From positions 1-63,382 of the forward strand of contig JBLSDH010000008.1 of assembly GCA_052315415.1 (NCBI GenBank): DNA of 63,382 nucleotides. The letters are read 5' to 3'. The DNA is from Cuniculiplasma sp052315415. GTDB taxonomy: Archaea; Thermoplasmatota; Thermoplasmata; Thermoplasmatales; Thermoplasmataceae. This document shows positions 26,765 to 36,006 of the stretch, in pieces (positions within the stretch are counted from its first letter, which is position 1; every line of letters starts with the position of its first letter). A program made the position numbers and the translations under genes. Below the pieces are notes generated by a model, which ran no database searches, was not told the DNA's origin, and was given only the letters and a program-made list of their open reading frames with translations.

Positions 26765-26956
26765 AATCTAGACCAGTAAACATCTATTGTTAAGTCAGTA
26801 AAGACCCTGTAAACTTTTAAGGTTTGTATCCTCATTTAAAGTTGATCTATCTGAGTATTGTTTCCTCAGCTTTAATCCAAACCTTAATAAATAATATACT
26901 ACAATTAATAGAATTATCCATAAAAATCACAACATTTTTTCTCCTAATCACTATCC
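26761..26956. repeat. Right non-coding end of the casposon, repeated at 17651-17844
   Basis: From the PolB fragment stop to the right terminal repeat the sequence aligns with 17651-17844 in direct orientation, with identical blocks such as CATAAAAATCACAACATTTT-like at the end. No gene is seen. Confidence 0.75.
26931..26956 (-). repeat. Right terminal inverted repeat of the casposon
   Basis: Read on the minus strand it is GGATAGTGATTAGGAGAAAA continuing to TGTT, matching the left terminal repeat at about 18 of the first 23 positions. It directly abuts the target duplication and tRNA-Ile. Confidence 0.75.
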
Positions 26957-26971
26957 CCATTTATAATATGG
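26957..26971. repeat. Right copy of the 15-bp target-site duplication
   Basis: Identical to 17845-17859. Here it includes the discriminator base and last two acceptor-stem bases of tRNA-Ile on the minus strand, followed by its 3' flank, so insertion occurred just outside the tRNA body and left the gene intact. Confidence 0.85.
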
Positions 26972-27043
26972 GGCTAACCGGATTTGAACCGGTGACCTCC
27001 CGGTTATCAGCCGGGTGCTCCAGCCATGCTAAGCTACAGCCCC
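26969..27043 (-). tRNA. tRNA-Ile (anticodon GAT)
   Basis: The minus strand folds as a cloverleaf: acceptor GGGGCTG pairing with TAGCCCC at the 3' end (with one G-T pair), anticodon stem CCCGG/CCGGG with loop CTGATAA (anticodon GAT), and T-arm with GGTTCAAATCC. The discriminator is A at 26969, and CCA is not encoded. It is the integration target of the casposon on its 3' side. Confidence 0.96.
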
Positions 27044-27154
27044 TACAGTCTCTGGATTTTTATTCAAGTAATAAAAGTTTCGGATTATACGCATTATCTG
27101 TGCCAGAATACTGAGATTCACTGTAATTAAAAAATTAAAAATAAATTGTTAATT

Positions 27155-28105
27155 TTAGTTGTAAATACCCGCAAGATTTTCAATTATGGTGTTTGCCACG
27201 TTCTGATCCTGGAAATAGCTTACGCCTCCTGCTGTTAGAGGATCGAGAAACGAGGCGTGCACCACATTGAAAGTGTAAAGATATGTGTATCCCAGGTAGG
27301 TAGCAGAACACTCAGAGACAACTCCATCATTGTTTTGGAATGGGAAAAATATGTAACCCCACCATGGATTGTATGTACCGGCATAAACTATCCAGTTCGT
27401 CTGAGGATAATTTGAAACAGCAACATGAGCATTGCAGTCAAGATTGTTAAGGAAAGAAGATCCGCATTCCATCTCCTGAGCCTGATAACCGGCAAAGCCT
27501 GACAGACCTATATACTGTGCAATTGATGCAAATGGGGATCCATCAAAAGGTGTACCCATGAAAATTACATTCTCAAGGTTAACGTTTTTCATGTCAAAGT
27601 GTTCCAGCATGTAAAGTGTTATTAGTCCACCCATGCTGTGGGCCACTATGTCAACGTTATAAGAAGAATCTGAGAAAATACTCTCTAGAGCATATCCAAG
27701 ATAGGACCCTATTTCCTGTATTGGTGTGTTATCGCTTCCAAAGTAATTGTTATTTACATATCTGTATCCATTAGAGAAATTGATGTAAAATGAATTGCCA
27801 TAGTAACAGACACTTCCAACTGTATAGCCTTTACTCACCAGCTGATCATAGATGTTTACACCGGAATGCCAGGTACCCGGATCAGCTGTTCCGGTATCTC
27901 CGGGGGTGTATCCTGCAACCAGAATCACAACTGTCTGAGAAGTCACAATAGCACTGTTATATTCTCTGTATATGTGGTGAGAGCTCAATGAACCATTCAT
28001 CATCATTGCATTGCTGTTCATCGAAATCGTAGAGAATGAAAGAATACCAAAAAAAAAATTCCTAATAGTATGGAGATCTTTTTTGATTTCATATAAATTT
28101 AACAT
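27155..28105 (-). CDS. Secreted alpha/beta-hydrolase, lipase-like
   Basis: This 316-residue protein should act outside the cell or at the membrane on ester bonds. It has an N-terminal hydrophobic segment (about 16-30), the beta-strand VVILVAGYTPGD (oxyanion region, about 61-72), nucleophile elbow VDIVAHSMGGL (about 149-159, Ser in AHSMGG), and possible Asp/His partners in DGVVSE (about 271) and VVHASF (about 291). The overall order resembles LipA/PGAP1-like triacylglycerol lipases. It stands alone, divergent from the phosphate transporter gene. Substrate unknown. Confidence 0.78.
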   Translation of the reverse strand: MLNLYEIKKDLHTIRNFFFGILSFSTISMNSNAMMMNGSLSSHHIYREYNSAIVTSQTVVILVAGYTPGDTGTADPGTWHSGVNIYDQLVSKGYTVGSVCYYGNSFYINFSNGYRYVNNNYFGSDNTPIQEIGSYLGYALESIFSDSSYNVDIVAHSMGGLITLYMLEHFDMKNVNLENVIFMGTPFDGSPFASIAQYIGLSGFAGYQAQEMECGSSFLNNLDCNAHVAVSNYPQTNWIVYAGTYNPWWGYIFFPFQNNDGVVSECSATYLGYTYLYTFNVVHASFLDPLTAGGVSYFQDQNVANTIIENLAGIYN

Positions 28106-28315
28106 ATATGACTATTAGAATTTATCTAATATTTATTTTATTTTAATACAATATTAAACCCAATTTTAAATTTAAGATTCCAATGATGGAATGGGAGAAA
28201 ATAATCTTCACATCTATGATTTGAGGAAAATATGAAGCCACTTTCTTCTATGTATATAGGAGTATATAGATTATTGACAAAATCAATTAATAAAAAAGAA
28301 TAATGAGAAACTACC

Positions 28316-29737
28316 ATGGAAAATAGTGGTACAAATATTCTTGATATAGCCGATAAGGCTCCAACAGGAAGGTTCCATTTGAGAGCTATTTTTGTCTCAA
28401 GTATGGGGTTCTTCACTGATGCCTACGATCTGTTTGCAATTTCTACTGCCCTGCCGTTGATACTCTCTCCGTTTGTTTTCAACGTGTCAAGCAGCCTTGT
28501 GAACGGTCTTATAGGAGCTTCAGCACTGATTGGAGCGTTCATTGGGGCCGTAATTTTCGGAAGAATCGGCGATCTGAAGGGAAGGAAATTCACATACGGT
28601 ATCGAGATGGCCATACTTGTTGTATTTGCAATAATATCAGCCCTGTCCATAAATGTTTACATGCTGATTATCACCAGGTTTATACTTGGTATAGGTGTAG
28701 GAGGGGATTATCCAATTAGTTCAACAATCATGAGTGAATATTCAAACATTAAAAGCAGGGGTAAAATGGTGCAGGCCGTTTTTGCAATGCAGGGTTTTGG
28801 ACTTCTACTTGGTGCTGTGGTTGGTTTAATTGCAATAAAAACACTTCCAGTTGACTATGCATGGAGAGTTATGTTGGGTTTCGGAGCAATCCCAGCTGCT
28901 TCAGTGATTTATCTGAGAAGAAAAATCAAGGAAACTCCAAGATATTCACTTCAGGTTAAGGGAGACGAGAATGCAGCAAAGGCCGCAGTGGAAGATATTG
29001 TGGGAACTCAGGTTGAATCAGGATCCAATATGACAACATCAGACTTTGCCACAAAGTTCAGATATTATCTAGCCCTGCTGGTTGGAACTGCAGGTAGCTG
29101 GCTTGTGTTCGATATGGCATTCTATGGGACTTCAATCAACAACGGATTGATATTTGCAACACTTGGATACGGATCAGTAAAGGCCGTTACACTGGCTCAG
29201 GTACTGACAAACGGAACAAACACGGCAATTGGAAATATAGTTCTTGCACTGGCATTTGAAATACCTGGTTACTGGATAGCATTTGGCCTTCTTGACAAGG
29301 TTGGAAGAAAAGCCTTGCAGTGGATCGGTTTCCTTGTGATGAGTGCTGTGTATCTTGTATTTGCGGCTTCATACATTAACCTGAAAGCAGACCTTCCACT
29401 GTTCATAGCCCTGTATGGTCTGACTTTCCTGATGGCAAATATAGGTCCAAACTCAACCACATTCATACTCCCAACGGAACTCTTTCCCACAAGAATAAGA
29501 ACAACCGCACATGGAATATCTGCGGGATCAGGGAAAGCAGGGGCAGCAATCTTTACTTTCCTCCTTCCAATAGTGGAAGTTGCATACGGAATCAATGTTG
29601 TATTTGCAATCCTGGGTTCAATATCATTGCTTGGTGTTCTCCTCACTCTGTTATTTATAAAGGAGACAAAAGGCAAGAGTCTGGAGGTAACATCAAGGAT
29701 AGGTTCCGGAAAAATAGAGAACAAAAATTCAAATTAA
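28316..29737 (+). CDS. MFS transporter, phosphate:H+ symporter type
   Basis: This 473-residue protein with 12 expected helices has the MFS loop GRIGDLKGRKFTYG (about 81-94), the PHS family signature GIGVGGDYPISSTIMSEYSN (about 125-144) and TFILPTELFPTRIRTTAHGI (about 380-399), which matches the Pho84-type second-half motif closely. It should import inorganic phosphate driven by the proton gradient, very fitting for an acidophile. Related sugar or aromatic-acid transporters share part of this pattern, so the substrate remains inferred. The start at ATG 28316 is preceded by an AT-rich promoter. Confidence 0.85.
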   Translation: MENSGTNILDIADKAPTGRFHLRAIFVSSMGFFTDAYDLFAISTALPLILSPFVFNVSSSLVNGLIGASALIGAFIGAVIFGRIGDLKGRKFTYGIEMAILVVFAIISALSINVYMLIITRFILGIGVGGDYPISSTIMSEYSNIKSRGKMVQAVFAMQGFGLLLGAVVGLIAIKTLPVDYAWRVMLGFGAIPAASVIYLRRKIKETPRYSLQVKGDENAAKAAVEDIVGTQVESGSNMTTSDFATKFRYYLALLVGTAGSWLVFDMAFYGTSINNGLIFATLGYGSVKAVTLAQVLTNGTNTAIGNIVLALAFEIPGYWIAFGLLDKVGRKALQWIGFLVMSAVYLVFAASYINLKADLPLFIALYGLTFLMANIGPNSTTFILPTELFPTRIRTTAHGISAGSGKAGAAIFTFLLPIVEVAYGINVVFAILGSISLLGVLLTLLFIKETKGKSLEVTSRIGSGKIENKNSN

Positions 29738-29745
29738 AATATTAT

Positions 29746-30645
29746 TTAATTTTTATTTTTTAATTTTTCAAAAATTTCCTCAAGTCCTTCTTTTTCAACA
29801 TAAAGTTCTGAGAAATAAATCCCATTTTGTGATAATAATTTCACAATTTCCTTAGCATTTTTCTCTGTTTTCAACAGGTAAGTATTCAATACTCTTTTCC
29901 AGGTTCCAATTTCTGATAAAAGATTCTCAATGGCATCATCTGCCTTCTCAATTTTTATAACGATCGTGGAGTTTTCATTGGACGTTCTCTCTTTCCAGTC
30001 CATCTGTTTCAGTAATTTACCATCATTCAGAAATACGAAATCTGTGCAAATAAAATCAAGACTTTTCAATGCATGAGAAGAGATCATAATGGTTTTTCCA
30101 TCTTTCCAGTTCTCATCTATTATCTGAGAGAGGGAAGATTGAGCATAAATGTCAAGTCCATTAAACGGTTCATCAAGGATGATCAATTCTGGATCCGTTG
30201 AAATAGCCATTATGAGTCCGATTTTTTTCTTTGTACCGTAAGAAAGTCGATTGAGTTTTGAATTAATCACATTAGGTTCCAATTTCATTGCATTAATCAA
30301 TTTCAGTATATCTTTCCATTTATTATCAAAATCCTTGTTATACAGTGAAAGGTAGTATTTCATAAATGTTCTTATGTTCACGTCTGTCTTAAAAAAATTC
30401 TGATCTGGCATGAAGCCAATTTTACCTGCAATATTTCTCCAGTATTTTTTGATATCCATTCCATTGAAATCAATGCGACCATTATAATTTCTGTATAAAC
30501 CTGTTAATGTCCTGAAAAGTGTGGTTTTTCCTGCTCCATTAGGTCCAACAATCCCATGAATCGATTTATCCTTCACTGTAAGTGTAATATTATCGAGAAT
30601 TTTCTTCTTATTTATAAAATAAGATAGATTATTTATTTCCAGCAC
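29746..30645 (-). CDS. ABC transporter ATPase (ABC-2 exporter type)
   Basis: This 299-residue ATPase has Walker A GPNGAGKTT (about 36-44), Q-loop MPDQNFF, a slightly degenerate signature RLSYGTKKKIGLIMAI (about 132-147) and Walker B LIILDEPFNGLDIYAQS, H-loop ISSHAL. Such proteins with an extra 70-80-residue C-terminal domain usually pair with ABC-2 permeases for drugs, lipids or ions. No permease gene adjoins it, so the partner must be elsewhere. It converges with the phosphate transporter gene (8-nt gap). Confidence 0.82.
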   Translation of the reverse strand: MLEINNLSYFINKKKILDNITLTVKDKSIHGIVGPNGAGKTTLFRTLTGLYRNYNGRIDFNGMDIKKYWRNIAGKIGFMPDQNFFKTDVNIRTFMKYYLSLYNKDFDNKWKDILKLINAMKLEPNVINSKLNRLSYGTKKKIGLIMAISTDPELIILDEPFNGLDIYAQSSLSQIIDENWKDGKTIMISSHALKSLDFICTDFVFLNDGKLLKQMDWKERTSNENSTIVIKIEKADDAIENLLSEIGTWKRVLNTYLLKTEKNAKEIVKLLSQNGIYFSELYVEKEGLEEIFEKLKNKN

Positions 30646-30681
30646 TAATAAATATTAATGCATATTATTTTAATTTATGCA

Positions 30682-31254
30682 TCAGTGGGAAATCTCTTTC
30701 TTCAACACATTAAGCAATTCCTCTGATATTTCTGCACTTTCTCTGTATTTGGAATGTCTTGTTGTTATGAAAGCTGTTTTTGCATTGAGGAACTTATCTT
30801 TTTCTTCTTTAGGTATTTTGAATCTAAGGTATTGAAGTGTTGACTCCAGGGTATCTGTTGATCTCCCCTCCTCTGGATCAGCCTTTATTTCTGTTCCGTC
30901 AAAAATAAGGTACACGCTGTTCTCTATTCCCACCAAAACTGGCATCTCTCTCACAAGAAGGTTCTGGTCACTAATTTCTATAAACATTGAAACACTAAAT
31001 TCATTCTCTGATGGAATGAGATCATTGTAAGTGGAAACTATATGCTCAATTTCATCTGGATCATGAATATTCTCTATGTAGATCATTTCGTTCATCTGGT
31101 TGAGGACTGTTTCCCTGTTTTCAAAAAGGTAACTGAAAGTCTTTGATGATACTCTTCTCATTTTTTTCAATTTAATAATTTTATTTCTTTCCTCATTCTT
31201 AATCTTATCATATTCCTCGGGGGACAGAACCTCCCCCTGAGTTATTTTTCTCAT
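30682..31254 (-). CDS. DUF3501 family protein
   Basis: This 190-residue protein starts MRKITQGEVLSPEEYDKIKN and contains FSYLFENRETVLNQMNEMIY (about 41-60), the typical DUF3501 pattern. The function of the family is unknown, but it is often adjacent to rubrerythrin and Fe-S oxidoreductase genes, as here. A GTG at 31263 is in frame, two nt after the rubrerythrin stop; ATG 31254 is preferred for agreement with family N-termini. The pair is probably one transcript. Confidence 0.78.
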   Translation of the reverse strand: MRKITQGEVLSPEEYDKIKNEERNKIIKLKKMRRVSSKTFSYLFENRETVLNQMNEMIYIENIHDPDEIEHIVSTYNDLIPSENEFSVSMFIEISDQNLLVREMPVLVGIENSVYLIFDGTEIKADPEEGRSTDTLESTLQYLRFKIPKEEKDKFLNAKTAFITTRHSKYRESAEISEELLNVLKKEISH

Positions 31255-31264
31255 CAATATCACT

Positions 31265-31693
31265 TTACTGTTTTTTCAGATCGTCCAGTGTTTTTTGGTA
31301 TTTTGTTGCATGAGATTTCTCTGCTTTTGTTAGAACCTCAAACCAGTGTGCAATCTCATCGAATCCTTCTTCCCTTGCATCCTTTGCAAATCCTGGATAC
31401 ATCTGGCTGTATTCGTAAGTTTCCCCTGCTATTGCTGATTTTAGATTCTGCTCAGTGGTGCCAATTGGTTCATTTGTAACCGGATCACCCACTGTGGCCA
31501 GGTATTTCAGATGACCGAATGCATGAGCTGTTTCTCCATCAGCTGTTGATCTGAAAACGTTTGCTATTTCCTGATAACCCTCTTCATCTGCCCTAAGTGC
31601 AAAATAGAGATATCTTCTGTTTGCCTGGCTCTCTCCCTGAAATCCCATTTTAAGGTTTTCCAGTGTTTTTGTACCTTTCAAATCCTTTTCCAT
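31265..31693 (-). CDS. Rubrerythrin-like diiron protein without rubredoxin domain
   Basis: This 142-residue ferritin-like four-helix protein contains GFQGESQANRRYLYFALRAD (about 14-33) and STADGETAHAFGHLKYLA (about 48-65), the two ExxH-type half-sites, and later GETYEYSQMYPGFAKDAREE and AEKSHATKY, so both iron sites are complete. The C-terminal rubredoxin domain is missing, as in sulerythrin-type proteins. It should reduce peroxide or oxygen, protecting cytoplasm. A TTG at 31723 is in frame, but ATG 31693 has a GGTGAT site upstream. Confidence 0.9.
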   Translation of the reverse strand: MEKDLKGTKTLENLKMGFQGESQANRRYLYFALRADEEGYQEIANVFRSTADGETAHAFGHLKYLATVGDPVTNEPIGTTEQNLKSAIAGETYEYSQMYPGFAKDAREEGFDEIAHWFEVLTKAEKSHATKYQKTLDDLKKQ

Positions 31694-31755
31694 TTTATCA
31701 CCACACTTTGTATTACTTTTCAATATAAGTATTTTCTTTAATTATTAATTAATAA

Positions 31756-32796
31756 TCAATGTATTTTGGCATTTCCGGATAGAACAAAAAATATTGCAGC
31801 ATATGTTGGGAGGTCAGCGATTTCCTGTTTTTCAATTTTGAAATTCTCACCTCTCAACCTTATCTCGTAATTTTTTATCCCCTGAATTTTCATATTTTCC
31901 TTTAAAAATATCTCAGGAATCGCATCCTCAAGAGGATCAAAATTATCAAACTGTTCCCTTGGTATTTTTTTAACCTGAAATCCTGTCTTACCATGAAGGC
32001 TGTTTGGAAACCTTATGAGTCTGTGAATATCAGTGGAAACAGGTTCATCTATTTCACATGCATTTTTTTTAACATATTCTCTCACTGTTTCATCTATCTT
32101 TTTATAAAGTTTACTATTTAATTTTTCCTTAATTTTACCATCTTTGAAGTCGTCCAGCCATTTTTTACCCTTCTCTTCGCTCAGTATTTGGGATATATCA
32201 TTCCACAATTCACTCAAAATCCCCTTTCCATTCTCTGGTATGTTCTTTAAACCGGAAATAATTTCATCCGTGTTCAATCCTTCAAGTCTTACAAGATTTG
32301 TAATTTCCCTTCTCTGGTCAGAATCCATATCGTAATAATCCTCACCATAAACGTGAATGTGATATCCTCTCCCACCGGAGAAATAAATGTCCATTTTCTT
32401 ATCAGGTATCCCTAGATAACCCTCCAGATATTTCTCTATGAGCCTTTTTGTATGAATTTTAACGGTTTTCAGCATTTCCTGGTAACTCATTTTATCCGCA
32501 TTTGGTATATGATCCGCATCAAGGTCGAATATGAGTTCGGCTCCTGTCCACCCTTTCTTTTTCATATCTCTGTTTGATGGATCATCATATGTTGCTGCAG
32601 AGTGATAAAGGTGTCTAGGCACAGTTTTTTCAAGAAAATTATGCAGACTTTGAGGTGTTGAGAATGATCTATGCCTTATCATTGTGCCATCAAATGGAAT
32701 GTAGCCTATCTCTCTGCTTTTGAGATTAATTGTGTAAACATTCTGGGAATTGAACACATAATATTCCCTGAATTTTTTAATCACTTCATCTTCCAT
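31756..32796 (-). CDS. priS: DNA primase small catalytic subunit PriS
   Basis: This 346-residue archaeo-eukaryotic primase makes RNA or DNA primers for replication. Catalytic carboxylates lie in AELIFDLDADHI (about 87-98, DxD) and the phosphate-binding motif is YFSGGRGYHIHVYG (about 132-145). A further Asp-containing segment is EIDEPVSTDIHRLIRFPNSL (about 248-267), with H and R as in other PriS proteins. Length is normal. The PriL partner is not in this window. The gene is divergent from the sedolisin gene. Confidence 0.94.
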   Translation of the reverse strand: MEDEVIKKFREYYVFNSQNVYTINLKSREIGYIPFDGTMIRHRSFSTPQSLHNFLEKTVPRHLYHSAATYDDPSNRDMKKKGWTGAELIFDLDADHIPNADKMSYQEMLKTVKIHTKRLIEKYLEGYLGIPDKKMDIYFSGGRGYHIHVYGEDYYDMDSDQRREITNLVRLEGLNTDEIISGLKNIPENGKGILSELWNDISQILSEEKGKKWLDDFKDGKIKEKLNSKLYKKIDETVREYVKKNACEIDEPVSTDIHRLIRFPNSLHGKTGFQVKKIPREQFDNFDPLEDAIPEIFLKENMKIQGIKNYEIRLRGENFKIEKQEIADLPTYAAIFFVLSGNAKIH

Positions 32797-32850
32797 TTTC
32801 TTATGCTTTTATGATGTTACATATATTAATAAAATTTACAATACGGGGAT

Positions 32851-35800
32851 ATGAAATTACGGACAATCTTTGTACTGCTTCTCGTTTTTTCTATTATTCT
32901 CTTAGCTTTTCAGACAGACTTTAACTATAAAGTTCAAAAAAATTATACTCCAAATAATAAATCAATAAATGTATTCACTAACAGGGAAAAAAGTTCTAAA
33001 AATATATACGCTACACCCTTCATAATCTATTCGCATTTCAATCCTTCTTACTCCGTTTCACCGTATAATGTTTCACAGATCAGATCAGCTTACAATCTGT
33101 CAGGATTTTACAATCTGGGATATTGTGGTCAGGGTGAGACCATTGCAATAGTTGATGCATATGGAGATCTATACCTTAATTATGACATTTCCAATTTTGA
33201 TTCAACAAACGGTCTCCCTGCCCCAGAAATGAATGTGATATACCCATTTGGAAAACCCACAGAATATAATTCAAGCTGGGGGATTGAAACATCCACAGAT
33301 GTAGAATGGTTTCATTCAATTGCACCTCTTGCAAAAATTGATCTGGTGATAGCACCAACTGACAGTGTGAATGCATTGCAGGCCTCAGTAAACTATACTG
33401 TTGAGAATCTGAGTGGGATCGATGAAATATCAATGAGCTGGGGAGTTCCCGAGTGCTGTCTTACACCATCTTTATTAAAAGAGTATGGAAATGTATTCAA
33501 GCTAGCTGCAGCAAAGGGAATATCCGTATTTGCAGCCTCAGGAGACAGTGGCGCAATGGATGGTGTAAAAACACTGAGTGTAAATTTTCCCGCTTCAGAT
33601 CCCTACCTTACTGCTGTGGGTGGAACTACCCTAAACTTTAATGGGAAAAATTATACACAAAGTGGCTGGGATAATAGTGGTGGGGGTTTCAGCACAGTAT
33701 TTTCAGCACCATCTTATCAGAAGCAGTTAAAATATTTCAATTCAACCAGTAGAGGGGTACCAGATATATCTGCAATAGCAAATCCTCAGGATGGAGTAAT
33801 CGTATTCGCAAATAACTGCGAATATCTTATAGGTGGAACAAGCCTTGCAACCCCAATTTCTGCAGGCATATTTGCTTTGATATCTGAAAGGTCAGGAAGA
33901 AGATTGGGATTTCTGGACCCGCTGCTTTATAATATATCAGAGAGTTCATTCTATGGTAAGGCCATAATTCCCGCATATCCGGGCTTCAATGGATACTATA
34001 CAGCAACTGATTCCTGGAACCCGGTTACCGGACTTGGAACAATCAATGCAGGATATTTTTACATTGTGTTGATGAAAATGAACATTTTATATGGTCGCGG
34101 TGTTTCCTACGGGATAATAAGTGCTGAAAATATATCTTTCCATACAGTCATACACTTGGGAAGTGGAATTACTGGTAACAACTCAGTTTTCTCAGGAATA
34201 TTTGTAGGATATAAGGAAAACATACTTGCCGGAGTTCTTGCAGAAAATGGAAAATCATTTGAATATGTTAAATTTGGTGATCAGGAATTCAAGAATCTTT
34301 CCACATCTCAGATTTTCAATACAGAAATATGTGTGAAAAATTTCACATTTCATGTGAATATTAACAGCATGTCTTTTACTACCCAATTCTATCCTCAGGA
34401 ATATTACGGCCTACCAGTTGGGATAATATATGCCGGTAGGGGGGAAATATCATATCCCACTGATCTCCCCTTTACAAATTTCACCTCCATTGAATATTCT
34501 AATATTTCAGGAGGAGCACCCGGTGCATTTTACATTCTTAATTTCACATCAGGTGATCTTGGGGATATTGGCACACCTGAAATTTCAGAAGGATATGTGA
34601 ATTTTACATATTCCTACAACAGCAGTTTGATTAATGAATCAAATTTTTCTGCTCCCTACTCTTACCTTCTTCAAAACAGAGAGGTACCACTTTATATCAG
34701 CCTTAACTATCCAATGTGCCTTGAGACCAGTTCTGGCATTAACATACAAGGTATGAAAAATGAAATCATGGAATACAGCGGAAACACATCATTATTGAAA
34801 ATAGAGGACAGTGCAGGAACAATTAACATTGATGTTTCAGTTCCGGAGTATTTTAAAACCCTAGCTGAGACATATTACCCTGCTTCATCATATGCAGATT
34901 ATAACTTTTCATTGATTGTGGATGGTATTTCGGGCGTTATCATTTCAAACTGTACACCTCTTTCAGCTGAGTATTCCTATTACAATATTTCCATGTCTTC
35001 AGAAGGGTTTTACACAACCACTTATTCAGGTCATTTTAATATGAAATCGCCACTTATACTGAACGCAGCAGAGAGAAACTCGTCCGTAGTTGTCTACTCC
35101 TCTCCATCAGAATCCTCAATAAGGCTTGGAAGTTTAATACTTCAAAACAGATCCAGTGGAGTTACAGAGTTCAATGTCACACCTGCCCATTATTCGGTGG
35201 GTGCATGTGCAACATATTTCAATACTTTCAAAGGTAACCTTTCTCTTTTTCCGGGGACAAACTACTCATTTATTTCAGTGCTTAAAGGCGATTACAACGG
35301 TGGATATCTCTCAGGATATATATTCAACAGCAAGTTCTATTCCTTTTCAGGTCAGCAGGTCCCAGTTGACGGTGTAAACATATCGTTCAACGCATCGGTA
35401 TATATGCATACCCTACCGGATGGCTACTTTAAAATATTCCTTCCATATGGAAATGACAAACTTACAATCAGCGCCTCTGATTTCATAACCGAAACTCTCT
35501 CTGTGAATATAATAAAAAACAATACAACGGATAACATATATCTAACTCCCTCCCTTTCATCCATAACAACATCTCAGTACTACGTGAATATTGTAAGGGC
35601 ACTCCCGCTAATGTTTTTCTTCTCTTTTGTTTCATGGTACACAAATGTTCAGGGAAAAATACAGTATTTCTTGGTTTATGTGAAATCTTCAGGTTCCAGC
35701 TCATGGACCACACTGAGGGCATCAGGAGATTCAAGATCCATATTCCTGTTTGGGATATACCCTTCTGTAGACTATGAGGTGAAGGTAGAGGCTGTTCTAT

Positions 35801-35997
35801 CCTCAAATCTAACGCTCAATTCATCTGTGGTAAATATTAATTATAACGGTGCTACAGCAGTACTCCTGAATAGTTTCATATACATTGGAATCTTTGTAAT
35901 CGCCTTCTCAGCATTTTCATTTTATCGCGTAAGAAAAAACAGAAAAAAGAGAAGAAAGTCCATTGATGAGGAAATAGAAGAATTTTTAAGAAATTAA
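32851..35997 (+). CDS. Secreted membrane-anchored sedolisin (S53 acid protease)
   Basis: This 1048-residue protein has a signal peptide (about 5-24), S53 catalytic domain and long C-terminal region. Catalytic Glu and Asp lie in GIETSTDVEWFHSIAP (about 148-163), the oxyanion Asp in FAASGDSGAMDG (about 228-239) and the Ser in LIGGTSLATPISAGI (about 329-343). The remaining ~650 residues are beta-rich with many N-x-S/T sites, including a carboxypeptidase-regulatory-like domain (about 815-880), and end in a membrane helix (about 1005-1025) and basic tail. S53 enzymes act at low pH, in line with an acidophile that scavenges protein. It is monocistronic with ATG 32851 close to a TATA-like stretch. 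Confidence 0.92.
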   Translation: MKLRTIFVLLLVFSIILLAFQTDFNYKVQKNYTPNNKSINVFTNREKSSKNIYATPFIIYSHFNPSYSVSPYNVSQIRSAYNLSGFYNLGYCGQGETIAIVDAYGDLYLNYDISNFDSTNGLPAPEMNVIYPFGKPTEYNSSWGIETSTDVEWFHSIAPLAKIDLVIAPTDSVNALQASVNYTVENLSGIDEISMSWGVPECCLTPSLLKEYGNVFKLAAAKGISVFAASGDSGAMDGVKTLSVNFPASDPYLTAVGGTTLNFNGKNYTQSGWDNSGGGFSTVFSAPSYQKQLKYFNSTSRGVPDISAIANPQDGVIVFANNCEYLIGGTSLATPISAGIFALISERSGRRLGFLDPLLYNISESSFYGKAIIPAYPGFNGYYTATDSWNPVTGLGTINAGYFYIVLMKMNILYGRGVSYGIISAENISFHTVIHLGSGITGNNSVFSGIFVGYKENILAGVLAENGKSFEYVKFGDQEFKNLSTSQIFNTEICVKNFTFHVNINSMSFTTQFYPQEYYGLPVGIIYAGRGEISYPTDLPFTNFTSIEYSNISGGAPGAFYILNFTSGDLGDIGTPEISEGYVNFTYSYNSSLINESNFSAPYSYLLQNREVPLYISLNYPMCLETSSGINIQGMKNEIMEYSGNTSLLKIEDSAGTINIDVSVPEYFKTLAETYYPASSYADYNFSLIVDGISGVIISNCTPLSAEYSYYNISMSSEGFYTTTYSGHFNMKSPLILNAAERNSSVVVYSSPSESSIRLGSLILQNRSSGVTEFNVTPAHYSVGACATYFNTFKGNLSLFPGTNYSFISVLKGDYNGGYLSGYIFNSKFYSFSGQQVPVDGVNISFNASVYMHTLPDGYFKIFLPYGNDKLTISASDFITETLSVNIIKNNTTDNIYLTPSLSSITTSQYYVNIVRALPLMFFFSFVSWYTNVQGKIQYFLVYVKSSGSSSWTTLRASGDSRSIFLFGIYPSVDYEVKVEAVLSSNLTLNSSVVNINYNGATAVLLNSFIYIGIFVIAFSAFSFYRVRKNRKKRRKSIDEEIEEFLRN

Positions 35998-36006
35998 TTT
36001 AATAAA

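Larger units (their letters stand above)
17860..26956. mobile_element. Casposon at tRNA-Ile, about 9.1 kb
   Basis: The element is bounded by imperfect terminal inverted repeats (17861 rightward and 26956 leftward) and 15-bp identical target duplications, and encodes the defining gene set: family B DNA polymerase, HNH nuclease, helix-turn-helix proteins and a Cas1 integrase not accompanied by Cas2 or CRISPR repeats. Casposons are self-synthesising transposons that integrate through Cas1, often at tRNA 3' ends, as known from Aciduliprofundum and Methanosarcina. Additional cargo is a methyltransferase and a putative restriction endonuclease. The PolB frame break, altered casposase ligand and inverted PolB fragment suggest present immobility. 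Confidence 0.9.

Noticed and set aside
17651..26956. Flanking 200-bp direct repeats as long terminal repeats of a retroelement
   Set aside because: No reverse transcriptase; the repeats contain casposon terminal repeats, and only the right one belongs to the present element.
26824..27114. 96-residue open frame on the plus strand
   Set aside because: It runs through the casposon end and antisense to tRNA-Ile.
28138..28416. 92-residue open frame on the minus strand
   Set aside because: It overlaps the promoter and first 100 bases of the phosphate transporter gene and has no coding features.
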